From positions 62,001 to 126,000 of the forward strand of contig NZ_PVTE01000016.1 in the NCBI RefSeq assembly GCF_003002825.1: DNA of 64,000 nucleotides. The letters run 5' to 3'. The stretch's first letter is position 1; every line of letters starts with the position of its first letter. Shown piece after piece: positions 16,876-25,139 of this stretch. Source of the stretch: Spirosoma oryzae. Its GTDB lineage: Bacteria > Bacteroidota > Bacteroidia > Cytophagales > Spirosomataceae. The position numbers and the translations under genes were made by a program. The notes below the pieces were generated by a model. The model was not told the origin of the DNA. It saw only the letters and a program-made list of their open reading frames with translations, and did not search any database.

Positions 16876-18216
16876 TTGCAAACACCGACCACTACCGGCC
16901 GCTTTCGCTGGCGAATCGTTGCGCTGCTCTTCCTCGCTACCACCATTAACTACGTCGACCGACAGGTACTTTCGTTCACCATGACCGACGAGGTTTTCCG
17001 CAAGGAAATGCTCGATCTGGCCCCCGACGCCGTCCTGACCAAAGAAGCGACTGACCGGTTCAAAGTACTCTACAGCGACGTTGATGCAGCCTTCAAGTTC
17101 GCGTACGCCATTGGTTTTCTGCTGGTGGGCTGGCTCATCGACAAGATCGGTACCAAGCGCGGCTTCTCGCTGGGGATCGTGGTCTGGAGCATCGCGGCTG
17201 CGCTCACGGCCTTCGTCAGCAACATGACGGGGCTACGCTGGGCACGGGCGCTGCTGGGTCTGGGCGAAGCTGCCAACTTCCCCTCCTCGATCAAGACCGT
17301 GGCCGAATGGTTTCCCCGACGAGAACGCTCCTTCGCCAACGGCCTGTTCAACGCGGGTGCCAACGTGGGTATCATCCTGACAGCCCTGGCCGTTCCGTAC
17401 CTAATTCTGCACTACGGCTGGCGCAGTTCGTTTCTGGTGACGGGCGTTCTTGGCTTTCTGCTGCTGGGCTTCTGGTGGTTTACCTATAGCCGCCCCGAAC
17501 AGAATCCGAAACTGTCGGCCGACGAGCTGGCGTACATCCGCAGCGACGACGAAACGATCGTGCCACTGAAGGTGTCTTGGGGCAAGCTGCTGGGTTACAA
17601 GCAAACGTGGGCTTTTGCCGTGGGAAAATTCATGGCCGATCCGATCTGGTGGTTTTACATGACCTGGCTACCCGACTTTTTCAACTCCAACGACGCCCTT
17701 GATCAAAAGCTCGACCTGAAAAGTTTCGGTATTCCGTTCCTGATTATCTACGTCGTTTCCGACGCGGGCAGCATCTTCTTCGGCTGGCTCACCACACAGT
17801 TTATGAACAGAGGCTGGACAGCCAACCGCGCCCGTAAAACGACCATGCTGATCTGTGCGCTCTGCGTCGTCCCGATTTTCTTCGCGGCCCAGACGAGCAG
17901 CCTGACGGTCGCCATTGCCCTCATTGCACTAGCAACGGCGGCTCATCAGGGTTGGTCGGCAAACATGTATACCTTTGCGTCGGATTTGTTTCCACGTAAT
18001 GTCGTCGCATCCGTGACGGGTATCGGGGGTATGTTTGGGGCAGTTGGCGGGATTCTGCTGGCACTACTGGCCGGTCGTATCATCACCAGCTTCGGCTACG
18101 TACCCATGTTTATCATTGCCAGTTGCTCGTATCTAATTGCGCTGGTGATTATACACCTGGTGCTCCCCCGCATGGAACCCGTCCGGACGGAAGAACTAAC
18201 CACCGAATTCGTTTAG
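16876..18216 (+). CDS. MFS transporter, hexuronate (ExuT/anion:cation symporter) type
   Basis: 446 residues from a TTG start; no ATG lies before the first membrane helix, and the next Met is inside it. WRIVALLFLATTINYVDRQVLSF is TM1 with the NYxDR signature of the anion:cation symporter (ACS) family, and WFPRRERSFANGLFNAGANVG is the family signature after TM4. About 12 helices. By context (uxuA, uxaC, kdgK, kdgA, uxaB) it should import glucuronate and/or galacturonate. First gene of the plus-strand hexuronate cluster. Confidence 0.88.
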   Translation: MQTPTTTGRFRWRIVALLFLATTINYVDRQVLSFTMTDEVFRKEMLDLAPDAVLTKEATDRFKVLYSDVDAAFKFAYAIGFLLVGWLIDKIGTKRGFSLGIVVWSIAAALTAFVSNMTGLRWARALLGLGEAANFPSSIKTVAEWFPRRERSFANGLFNAGANVGIILTALAVPYLILHYGWRSSFLVTGVLGFLLLGFWWFTYSRPEQNPKLSADELAYIRSDDETIVPLKVSWGKLLGYKQTWAFAVGKFMADPIWWFYMTWLPDFFNSNDALDQKLDLKSFGIPFLIIYVVSDAGSIFFGWLTTQFMNRGWTANRARKTTMLICALCVVPIFFAAQTSSLTVAIALIALATAAHQGWSANMYTFASDLFPRNVVASVTGIGGMFGAVGGILLALLAGRIITSFGYVPMFIIASCSYLIALVIIHLVLPRMEPVRTEELTTEFV

Positions 18217-18322
18217 GTTTACGGTAATCGGTTTTTAGTTTACGGTTTTACCAACGCCACTGCCTATCGGCTACCGGCACACGGGTCCACCGTAAACCGT
18301 GAACAGAAAACCGTAAACCGCA
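18216..18322. repeat. inverted repeat of the GTTTACGG type
   Basis: Left arm 18216-18247 and right arm 18290-18322 are imperfect reverse complements made of the words GTTTACGG and CCGTAAAC, each present twice. It fills the gap between the transporter and kdgK. Elements built from the same words occupy 19336-19412, 20083-20176 and 62397-62488. Confidence 0.75.
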
Positions 18323-18336
18323 GACTGATCCCTACC

Positions 18337-19332
18337 ATGAAAAAAATTGTCACGTTTGGCGAAGTGATGCTTCGTTTGAGTCCACCGGGCGTAAATCGAC
18401 TGGCCCAAACCGACACGCTGACCATGCACTTCGGCGGTACCGAAGCCAACGTCGCCGTGTCGCTGGCGCAGTTTGGGTTGCAGGCCCACCATGTCACCCG
18501 CTTCCCGGAAAACGGGCTGGGCCGGTCGGCAGCGGGTTATTTGCAACGCCACCACGTCAGCACGGAATTTATCCGCTACGGCGACGGACGGATGGGGCTT
18601 TATTTTCTGGAAATGGGCGCAGGCAGTCGTGCCAGTCAGATCATCTACGATCGCGTCGACTCAGCCTTTGCCCGCATTCAGGCCAACGATATCGACTGGG
18701 ATACCGTACTCGACGGGGCCGACTGGTTTCACTGGACAGGCATCACGCCCGCCCTCTCGCAGGGTGCCGCCGACTGTCTGCTGGCAGGTATCCAAACGGC
18801 AAACCGGCTGAATATTCCGGTGTCGGGCGACATCGTTTACCGCAGCAATCTGTGGCAGTACGGCAAAACGCCCCAGCAGATTATGCCCGCCCTGACCGAA
18901 GGCTGTACGCTGGTCCTGGGCGGGAAAGTCCTGTTTTCAGAAATCTACGGCGTCGTGGGCAGCACGTTTCAGGAAGCGGGCCGGGCCATGATCGAGCGTT
19001 TTCCAAGGCTCCGTTACATCACCGATACCAAGCGCAATTCCATCAGCGCGTCGCACAATCAGCTGTCGGCCAAACTATTCGACGGTACAACGGTCTACAA
19101 ATCGCGTGTCTACGACGTGCAGCCGATCATCGACCGGATTGGTACGGGCGACGCCTATATGGCGGGGCTGATTTACGGGCTGCTTACCTTCAACGATCCG
19201 CAACGGGCCGTTGAGTTTGGTTCAGCCGCGTCGGCCCTGAAACACACCATTCCCGGCGACGTCAACCTCGCCACCGTCGCCGAAGTCGAAACGCTCGAAC
19301 AGGGTGACAGCTCCGGCAAGCTGAAGCGATAA
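18337..19332 (+). CDS. kdgK: 2-dehydro-3-deoxygluconokinase (PfkB sugar kinase)
   Basis: 331 residues. MKKIVTFGEVMLRLSPPG is the usual KdgK beginning; FGGTEANVAVSLAQFG is the PfkB signature 1 region and DRIGTGDAYMAGLIYGLL the signature 2 motif with the catalytic Asp (DRIGTGDAY). It phosphorylates KDG to KDPG with ATP. It stands between the transporter and the KDPG aldolase, so import, phosphorylation and cleavage are encoded in order. Confidence 0.93.
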   Translation: MKKIVTFGEVMLRLSPPGVNRLAQTDTLTMHFGGTEANVAVSLAQFGLQAHHVTRFPENGLGRSAAGYLQRHHVSTEFIRYGDGRMGLYFLEMGAGSRASQIIYDRVDSAFARIQANDIDWDTVLDGADWFHWTGITPALSQGAADCLLAGIQTANRLNIPVSGDIVYRSNLWQYGKTPQQIMPALTEGCTLVLGGKVLFSEIYGVVGSTFQEAGRAMIERFPRLRYITDTKRNSISASHNQLSAKLFDGTTVYKSRVYDVQPIIDRIGTGDAYMAGLIYGLLTFNDPQRAVEFGSAASALKHTIPGDVNLATVAEVETLEQGDSSGKLKR

Positions 19333-19335
19333 ATT

Positions 19336-19412
19336 GTCGGTATTCGGTATTCAGTTTACGGTTTTCAGTGAACCGCCGACTGCAACCCGAATACCGTAAA
19401 CCGAATACCGAA
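19336..19412. repeat. inverted repeat of the GGTATTCGG/GTTTACGG type
   Basis: Left part GTCGGTATTCGGTATTCAG then TTTACGG (19336-19361) pairs with CCGTAAACCGAATACCGA (19394-19411). It fills the kdgK-kdgA gap. Confidence 0.7.
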
Positions 19413-19415
19413 ATT

Positions 19416-20078
19416 ATGTCCCGCATACCCCGTCTTACCGTTTACCAAACCATCCGGCAGGTGCCGCTGGTACCCGTCTTTTACCACCCCGATGCCGACG
19501 TGTGCGACGGTGTCCTCGACGCCTGCTACCGGGCGGGGGTCCGAGCGTTCGAGTTTACGAACCGGGGCGATTTTGCGCACGAACGGTTCGCCGAACTGAG
19601 CAAACGTTGCGCCCGTGATTATCCCGACATGGTGCTGGGAGCCGGTACGCTACTCGATGCCCCCACAGCAGCCCTGTACCTGCAACTGGGTGCCGATTTC
19701 ATCGTCGGCCCCAACTTCAATGAAGAAATTGCCCGGCTCTGTAACCGGCGCAAAGTTGCCTACCTGCCCGGCTGCGCAACACTGACCGAAATTGCGACGG
19801 CGCATGAATGGGGGGTTGAAGTCGTCAAGATTTTTCCGGGCGATGTCGTTGGCCCTAATTTCGTCAAAAGTCTGAGCGGGCCGATGCCGTTTGCCAGCGC
19901 GATGGTGACGGGCGGAGTCGAGCCGACGCAGGAAAGTCTGGCGCGCTGGTTCAAGGCTGGCGTCGTAGCCGTCGGGATGGGATCGCAGCTTTTCCCGAAG
20001 GATGTTCTGGCAAACCGCACATTCGATAAAATAGAGACCACCGTTCGCGACGTAGTTCGTATTATTGCTGAATTGTAA
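19416..20078 (+). CDS. kdgA: KDPG/KHG aldolase
   Basis: 220 residues from ATG 19416; an earlier GTG at 19368 would translate the palindrome and is rejected. Class I aldolase: GAGTLLDAPTAALYLQLGADFIVGP, the PGCATLTEI loop (usual PGxxTPTE) and EVVKIFPGDVVG, whose Lys forms the Schiff base. It cleaves 2-keto-3-deoxy-6-phosphogluconate to pyruvate and glyceraldehyde-3-phosphate, ending the hexuronate route. Neighbours kdgK and uxaB fit. Confidence 0.93.
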   Translation: MSRIPRLTVYQTIRQVPLVPVFYHPDADVCDGVLDACYRAGVRAFEFTNRGDFAHERFAELSKRCARDYPDMVLGAGTLLDAPTAALYLQLGADFIVGPNFNEEIARLCNRRKVAYLPGCATLTEIATAHEWGVEVVKIFPGDVVGPNFVKSLSGPMPFASAMVTGGVEPTQESLARWFKAGVVAVGMGSQLFPKDVLANRTFDKIETTVRDVVRIIAEL

Positions 20079-20082
20079 TCCG

Positions 20083-20176
20083 GTTCACGGTTTTGGTTTG
20101 CGTTTTTTCGGCAGTCTGTCGATCCGTCAGAAACACGTTATTCGAAAACCGTATACTGAAAAACCGTAAACCGCCC
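20083..20176. repeat. inverted repeat of the GTTTACGG type
   Basis: Left part 20083-20110 (GGTTCACGGTTTTGG) pairs imperfectly with 20143-20176 (CCGTATACTGAAAAACCG then TAAACCG). It fills the kdgA-uxaB gap. Confidence 0.65.
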
Positions 20177-20183
20177 CAACCCT

Positions 20184-21707
20184 ATGCTTACCGATACCAT
20201 GCCCCCACTGAGTCGTCTTGTCCACCCCGCCCCTAAACTCCCCGAAAAAGTACTACAATTTGGCACAGGCGTGCTGCTACGCGGCCTTCCTGACTATTTT
20301 ATTCAGAAAGCCAACGAACGCGGGAGCTTCGGCGGGTCTATCGTCATCGTCAAATCGACGGACGGACAAACCGATGAGTTTGCCAGTCAGGACAATCTGT
20401 ACACGGTGGCAGTGCGCGGGATTCAGCAGGGGAAAGCCATCGAAACCAACACGGTCGTATCGGCGGTAAGCCGGGTCATGGCGGCTCAGACGCAGTGGAA
20501 TGAAATTCTGATGCTGGCGCGTAACCCGCACCTGCAAATCATTATTTCCAACACGACGGAAGTCGGTCTGGATTACGTCGAGGAAAGCATTTTTCAGAAG
20601 CCCCCCAAGTCGTTCCCGGCTAAACTGACGGCATTTCTGTACGAGCGGTTTCGCAGCGTAGGCGGTTCGAAAGCCAAAGGCATGATCGTTATCCCGACGG
20701 AACTGGTCACGGATAATGGGCTCAAGCTACGCGAGGCCGTTGAAAAGCTGACAGCTTACAACGAACTGGGCAAGCTGTTTACCAAATGGCTCAAATTCCA
20801 CGTCCGTTTCTGCAATTCGCTGGTCGACCGGATCGTAACACGCCCGACCGAAGAAGCCCGGCAGGAGCTACAGGCCGAAGTAGGTTATACCGATGATCTG
20901 CTGACGTTTACGGAGCCGTATCATCTGTGGGCGATCGAAGGCGACGATCGGGTACGTGAGATGCTACCCTTCGCCGACACACCCGAAATCATCATCGACG
21001 AAGACATCAACTTTTACAAGGAGCGTAAATTGCGGGTGTTGAACGGTACGCACACGCTGACGATGCCGCTGGGCTACCTGCTGGGTCTGGAAACCGTAGC
21101 CGATGAAATGAACCACCCGCTCATGAGCCGGTTCATCGAATCACTGATGCTCGACGAAATCGTACCGACGGTACCCCACTATAGCGAGCCAGGCATGGAC
21201 GCTGCCGCAATCAAATCATTTGCCGACGACGTACTCGACCGATTCCGCAACCCCTACCTCGACCACCTGCTGCTGAACATTTCGATGCAGGAAACGGCCA
21301 AGATGCAGGCCCGTAACGTCGCAACGCTGCAACGCTACTACGAGCAGGGCAAGGGCGTACCAGCGCAGATGGCTTTTGGGTTTGCCGCTTACCTGCTGTT
21401 TATGCGGGCGATCCGCGAAGAAAACGGGCAGTTCATCGGCGAAATCAGCGTGCCGGGCGGTGGCATCCTCGCCTACCCGATCCGCGACGACAAAGCCGGC
21501 TATTTTTACGGCGACTGGCAGACGGTAGAAGACAACTCACTGGATGCCGTTCAGGCGTTTGTCAAAAGCGTTTTGTCGGACACCACACTCTGGCAGGCCG
21601 ACCTAAACGCGCTTCCTGGCTTCAGCGAGGCCGTTGCCCGTCATCTGCACGCCATGCTGACGGACGGTGTCGAGCCGACGCTGGAAAAGCACCTGGGAGC
21701 AGCCTGA
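20184..21707 (+). CDS. uxaB: tagaturonate reductase (altronate oxidoreductase)
   Basis: 507 residues, mannitol/hexuronate dehydrogenase superfamily. KVLQFGTGVLLRGLPDYFIQKAN is the NAD-binding N-terminus of UxaB; IISNTTEVGLDY, KFHVRFCNSLVDRIV and KLRVLNGTHTLTMPLGYL (catalytic Lys/Asn/His region) follow. It reduces tagaturonate to altronate with NADH. No altronate dehydratase (uxaA) or fructuronate reductase (uxuB) is in the window, so uxaB may also serve the fructuronate branch, or the missing genes are elsewhere. Confidence 0.92.
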   Translation: MLTDTMPPLSRLVHPAPKLPEKVLQFGTGVLLRGLPDYFIQKANERGSFGGSIVIVKSTDGQTDEFASQDNLYTVAVRGIQQGKAIETNTVVSAVSRVMAAQTQWNEILMLARNPHLQIIISNTTEVGLDYVEESIFQKPPKSFPAKLTAFLYERFRSVGGSKAKGMIVIPTELVTDNGLKLREAVEKLTAYNELGKLFTKWLKFHVRFCNSLVDRIVTRPTEEARQELQAEVGYTDDLLTFTEPYHLWAIEGDDRVREMLPFADTPEIIIDEDINFYKERKLRVLNGTHTLTMPLGYLLGLETVADEMNHPLMSRFIESLMLDEIVPTVPHYSEPGMDAAAIKSFADDVLDRFRNPYLDHLLLNISMQETAKMQARNVATLQRYYEQGKGVPAQMAFGFAAYLLFMRAIREENGQFIGEISVPGGGILAYPIRDDKAGYFYGDWQTVEDNSLDAVQAFVKSVLSDTTLWQADLNALPGFSEAVARHLHAMLTDGVEPTLEKHLGAA

Positions 21708-21723
21708 GTCTGGCGTAGCTGCC

Positions 21724-21731
21724 TACCTTTG
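21724..21731 (+). promoter_or_regulatory. Bacteroidota -7 element close to the start codon
   Basis: TACCTTTG matches TAnnTTTG and ends only 5 bases before ATG 21737. If active, the mRNA would have almost no leader. No clear TTG -33 box was found at the expected distance, so confidence is low. Confidence 0.35.
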
Positions 21732-21736
21732 CGCGC

Positions 21737-22180
21737 ATGAATTACATCTTCGTGCTGCTCGCGTTTCTGACCGGTATTGCTATCTCCATTCAGGCCGGCG
21801 TCAACGCCAACCTACGGCAATCACTGGGCAATCCAGTACTGGCCGCTGCCGTTTCCTTCGGCAGCGGCTTTTTGTCGTTAGCCATTGCCCTACTGTTCAT
21901 GCGGGTCCCCCTACCCGCCCTCGACGCGGTCCGGCAAATCAGCTGGTGGAAATGGACAGGGGGCATGATCGGGGCCATTTACGTCACGACAGTCATCGTT
22001 AGCGTACCCCGCATCGGCACCGCGAATCTGGTTAGCCTCAGCGTAGCCGGTCAATTACTGGCGGCCGTCGTCCTGGATCATTACGGGCTGTTAGGATTCG
22101 CGCAGCACCCGGCCAACGGCTGGCGGTTACTGGGCTTGTTGCTTATCGTAGGTGGTGTGCTGCTGGTGGTAAAAAACTAA
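21737..22180 (+). CDS. DMT-superfamily small transporter (YdcZ/DUF606 type)
   Basis: 147 residues, about five hydrophobic helices, half the length of EamA transporters. MNYIFVLLAFLTGIAISIQAGVNANLRQSLGNPVLAAAVSF is the DUF606 signature (QAGVNAxLR). It is an integral inner-membrane protein, probably working as a dimer as small members of the superfamily do. Substrate unknown. It starts 29 bases after uxaB with a possible own promoter. Confidence 0.85.
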   Translation: MNYIFVLLAFLTGIAISIQAGVNANLRQSLGNPVLAAAVSFGSGFLSLAIALLFMRVPLPALDAVRQISWWKWTGGMIGAIYVTTVIVSVPRIGTANLVSLSVAGQLLAAVVLDHYGLLGFAQHPANGWRLLGLLLIVGGVLLVVKN

Positions 22181-22234
22181 TCCGTTCATTTCGCGTTCGG
22201 TTTTATAGGAAAACGACTCCTTTCCGACGCTGCT

Positions 22235-22840
22235 ATGCCGATTCAGTACCGCTTTTACCCCTCGCTGCTCAACACCTTTTCGCGCTATATGCAGGGTGGT
22301 AACCTATCCGTTCAGCAGCTTATCGATAGCATCAACCGCGTGCCGACGCCGACCACCGCTGCGCAGGAACGCGGAACGTCCTTCGAAGAAGCCGTCGTCA
22401 AAGGTACCGACGAAGAGCGGTTCAACCCCGATATCATCAAGCGCGTTCGAAAATTGCTTCCCCGCCCCATTGTCGACACGCAGGTGTATTGCCAGTTAGA
22501 AATCGAGGACGTGCTGTTCTACGGCTATGTCGACCTGATCGGCTCGTTCAAAGCGGTTGACTTGAAAACGACGGGCAACTATCAGCCGGGACGTTTTGTA
22601 CACAATCACCAGAATCTGTACCTACACGCCCTCAAACGCAAAGGCATCAAGCTCATGGAATACGTCATTACCGACTTCAACGACGTTTACGTGGAAAGCT
22701 ACAGTCTGACGCACCCCATCGACAGGCAGGTCGAGGAAATCCGGCAGTTCAAAGCGTTTCTGGACGAACACCGCGCGCTGATCACCGATAAAAAAATCTT
22801 TGTCACGCCCGGCGAAAACCCCGACGCCCGACGCCGATGA
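22235..22840 (+). CDS. PD-(D/E)XK nuclease-fold protein, RecB/Cas4-like
   Basis: 201 residues, not a named family to me. The motif order matches the RecB/Cas4 nuclease superfamily: Glu 51/52 in ERGTSFEEAVVKG, D100 in FYGYVDLIG, D109-L-K111 in KAVDLKTTG, then QNLY (Q126, Y129) in NHQNLYLHALKRKG, the Q-xx(x)-Y motif IV. No Cys cluster for a Cas4-type Fe-S site is seen. It could be a DNA nuclease of phage or defence origin, or a housekeeping single-domain RecB-like protein. Neighbours give no clue; the CRISPR array is 18 kb away. Confidence 0.65.
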   Translation: MPIQYRFYPSLLNTFSRYMQGGNLSVQQLIDSINRVPTPTTAAQERGTSFEEAVVKGTDEERFNPDIIKRVRKLLPRPIVDTQVYCQLEIEDVLFYGYVDLIGSFKAVDLKTTGNYQPGRFVHNHQNLYLHALKRKGIKLMEYVITDFNDVYVESYSLTHPIDRQVEEIRQFKAFLDEHRALITDKKIFVTPGENPDARRR

Positions 22841-22868
22841 CTTGTCAGACGAACTATGTTGAAATCGG

Positions 22869-23600
22869 CTATTCTGTTGCTTTTCTGGCAAATAAGTAAT
22901 CCTTGACTTTAGACTGGTTATCGAAGTAAACGATCAATGTCGACTGACCGGAAATGTAATACCAATTTTCACGGGTTGCGCTCATCAGCACTTTTGTTGG
23001 TTCGCCTAACTCCTTCTCAACATCATCAACGTCAGCTATTCCTTTCTTGATCGAACGAATCATATCTGACGTAAAAGCAGCTGAGTTATTCAGGTCAGCG
23101 TAGTACTTAAAATCTTTCACGACTTGCGGTTGCGAAAGGCTGTAATTCACAACTATATTTTTCTCACCCGACTGCTTATTACCGAATTTGTAATACCAGG
23201 TTTCTTGGGCGTTTTCTATGATTACCTGCTGAGGATAACCAAGTTTAGTAAGGATCTCATCCTTTGACGAGCCGAAACGCGCTTCTTTAGCTTTAGCGTA
23301 TTGTAGTTGCGTCAATGGCCTTTTTCGCCGATCATCCAGCGTGAACGAGCGTAATGTTCGATCATCGCCAAACTTGAATAAAACCTGAGTACTATCGACT
23401 TTTAGTTTGTACAGTAGCAGGTGTGATTCAGGAGAAATTAATTCGTCAGCAGGCTCGTTAAATTGCGTTTTTACCTGGTCAGCAGTGGCCGTACCGATCA
23501 GTTGTCCTACCGTTTTCAAACTGCGCTGAATGCTGCTTTTGTCCTGGGCAGAAACAGCTTGTGCAACCAACAAAATACTAGACAAAATGATAGTTTTCAT
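22869..23600 (-). CDS. exported protein with three BamE/SmpA-like repeats
   Basis: 243 residues. MKTIILSSILLVAQAVSAQ is a signal peptide. The rest can be split into three similar units of about 65 residues, each going from a helix with an xLGxP-type turn to a WYY or YKL strand and a final V/F strand: TADQVKTQFNEPADEL..., SKDEILTKLGYPQQVI...ETWYYKFG, and DVDDVEKELGEPTKVL...ENWYYISG...LIVYFDNQSKVKDYLF. This is the pattern of the BamE/OmlA (SmpA) fold. No lipobox. Function unknown. Base composition is lower in GC than its neighbours, which may mean recent transfer. Confidence 0.7.
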   Translation of the reverse strand: MKTIILSSILLVAQAVSAQDKSSIQRSLKTVGQLIGTATADQVKTQFNEPADELISPESHLLLYKLKVDSTQVLFKFGDDRTLRSFTLDDRRKRPLTQLQYAKAKEARFGSSKDEILTKLGYPQQVIIENAQETWYYKFGNKQSGEKNIVVNYSLSQPQVVKDFKYYADLNNSAAFTSDMIRSIKKGIADVDDVEKELGEPTKVLMSATRENWYYISGQSTLIVYFDNQSKVKDYLFARKATE

Positions 23601-23825
23601 ACGAGTCGTTTTTTATGTTGAGCAACGACTAGCACAAGTCTTTAGTACAAAAAATACCTAGTTATATCATAAAACGGGTGCATCATTATTTGCCGGTAAC
23701 GAACAGGTACGGGTTAGCTTCACAAGATGATAACGCAATGACTATTTCCAAAACGTACCTTTTTCGTAAACTTACCTTTTCTCTGTCTGAACAAGCACCG
23801 TTCAGACAGGCAGGCTTTTACCAGT

Positions 23826-25073
23826 ATGATTCAGCAGACACTGCGGCTTTATCGGCGGGCGTATACGGGCTTATCTCCTTCGGTTTGGCTGTTGGCGGGC
23901 GTTATGCTCATCAACCGAATCGGGACGATGGTACTCCCCTACCTGACGCTGTACATGACCGAACGGCTTCATTTTTCCGTCGCACAGGCGGGTATCGTAA
24001 TGGCCGTGTTTGGCAGTGGGGCGTTCATCGGTACCTTCATCGGCGGTCGCCTGACCGATCGATTTGGTTTCTACTACATACAACTTCTGAGTCTGCTCTT
24101 CGGCGGACTGGCGCTGATCGGTCTACAGTTTGTTACGAACTTCTACGCGCTCTGCGTCAGTGTCTTTCTATTTACACTGCTGGGTGATGCATTTCGTCCA
24201 GCCAATCAGGCGGCACTGACGCACTACGCAACGCCCGAAACGCGCACCCGTTCGTTTTCCCTGAACCGACTGGCAATCAACCTCGGCTGGACGATTGGCG
24301 CATCGCTGGGTGGCTTTCTGGCGCAGCTCGACTATCACTTGCTGTTCTGGGCAGATGGGCTTACCTGCCTGCTTGCTGCGCTGGTCCTGTTCGTCCGGCT
24401 CCCCGTCCCGGCCCGACAGATTATAGCTGTCAACCATACCGATCCGATTCAACCTGCGCAGCTATCGCCCTACCGCGACCGGGCGTATCTGTTTTTCACG
24501 GTGCTGGCCACGCTTTACTTTATGGGCTTCATGCAGTTTTTCAGCATCGTCACGCTCTATTTTCAGGAAGTCCTGCACCTGACCAAAGCGCGGATTGGCC
24601 TGCTGATGTCTTTGAACGGGCTGCTGATTGTATTGATCGAAGTGGCGCTCGTATACAGTCTGGAGCAGCGGATTCGCAACCGCCTGGCCCTGGCCGGCAT
24701 TGGATCATTGCTGTTGGGGGTTTCTTACCTGCTGATGACGCAATCACAGCTGGCGGGCGTGGCCTTATGGGCGGTGCTGGTCATTACGGCAAGCGAGATG
24801 CTGGCGATGCCGTTTATGCAGTCGTTTGCCGCTAACCGGGGGTCGGTGCAGAACCGGGGGCAATACCTGGCCTTGTACTCAATGGCCGGGGCGCTGGCCC
24901 AAACGGCCTCTCCCGCGCTCGGCGCGCAGATCGTGGCGCGTTTCGGCTTTTCAACCAACTGGCTCGTACTGGCTTGCCTGACTACGCTGGCGGCAGCTGG
25001 CTTCTGGTGGCTGGGCCAACGCGAAACACCCGCTCACTTGCCCGATACCCACTCGTCTGTCGCTTCGGTTTGA
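23826..25073 (+). CDS. MFS transporter (MdtH/drug efflux-like)
   Basis: 415 residues with about 12 helices. GVMLINRIGTMVLPYLTLYMTERL begins TM1, and GGRLTDRFGFYYIQLLSLL is the MFS loop 2-3 motif A. The second half starts after a polar linker (RQIIAVNHTDPIQPAQLSPYRDRAY). The family resembles drug/proton antiporters; the substrate cannot be assigned. Transcribed alone. A GTGGTGTCAGGTT-type hairpin follows. Confidence 0.87.
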   Translation: MIQQTLRLYRRAYTGLSPSVWLLAGVMLINRIGTMVLPYLTLYMTERLHFSVAQAGIVMAVFGSGAFIGTFIGGRLTDRFGFYYIQLLSLLFGGLALIGLQFVTNFYALCVSVFLFTLLGDAFRPANQAALTHYATPETRTRSFSLNRLAINLGWTIGASLGGFLAQLDYHLLFWADGLTCLLAALVLFVRLPVPARQIIAVNHTDPIQPAQLSPYRDRAYLFFTVLATLYFMGFMQFFSIVTLYFQEVLHLTKARIGLLMSLNGLLIVLIEVALVYSLEQRIRNRLALAGIGSLLLGVSYLLMTQSQLAGVALWAVLVITASEMLAMPFMQSFAANRGSVQNRGQYLALYSMAGALAQTASPALGAQIVARFGFSTNWLVLACLTTLAAAGFWWLGQRETPAHLPDTHSSVASV

Positions 25074-25087
25074 TTACCATTGTCTTC

Positions 25088-25117
25088 GTGGTGTCAGGTT
25101 CGCAGCCTGCCATCACC
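25088..25117 (+). terminator. hairpin after MFS gene, GTGGTGTCAGGTT type
   Basis: GTGGTGTCAGGTT (25088-25100) pairs imperfectly with AGCCTGCCATCACC (25104-25117). The same sequence word forms a perfect hairpin at 50040-50070. It sits between convergent genes, with no T tract. Confidence 0.5.
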
Positions 25118-25139
25118 ATTGACCCATTGCCCCTAGTCA

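Noticed and set aside
22235-22840. A cas4 gene belonging to the CRISPR array
   Set aside because: No Fe-S cysteines as in Cas4, distance about 18 kb, and no other cas gene near it.
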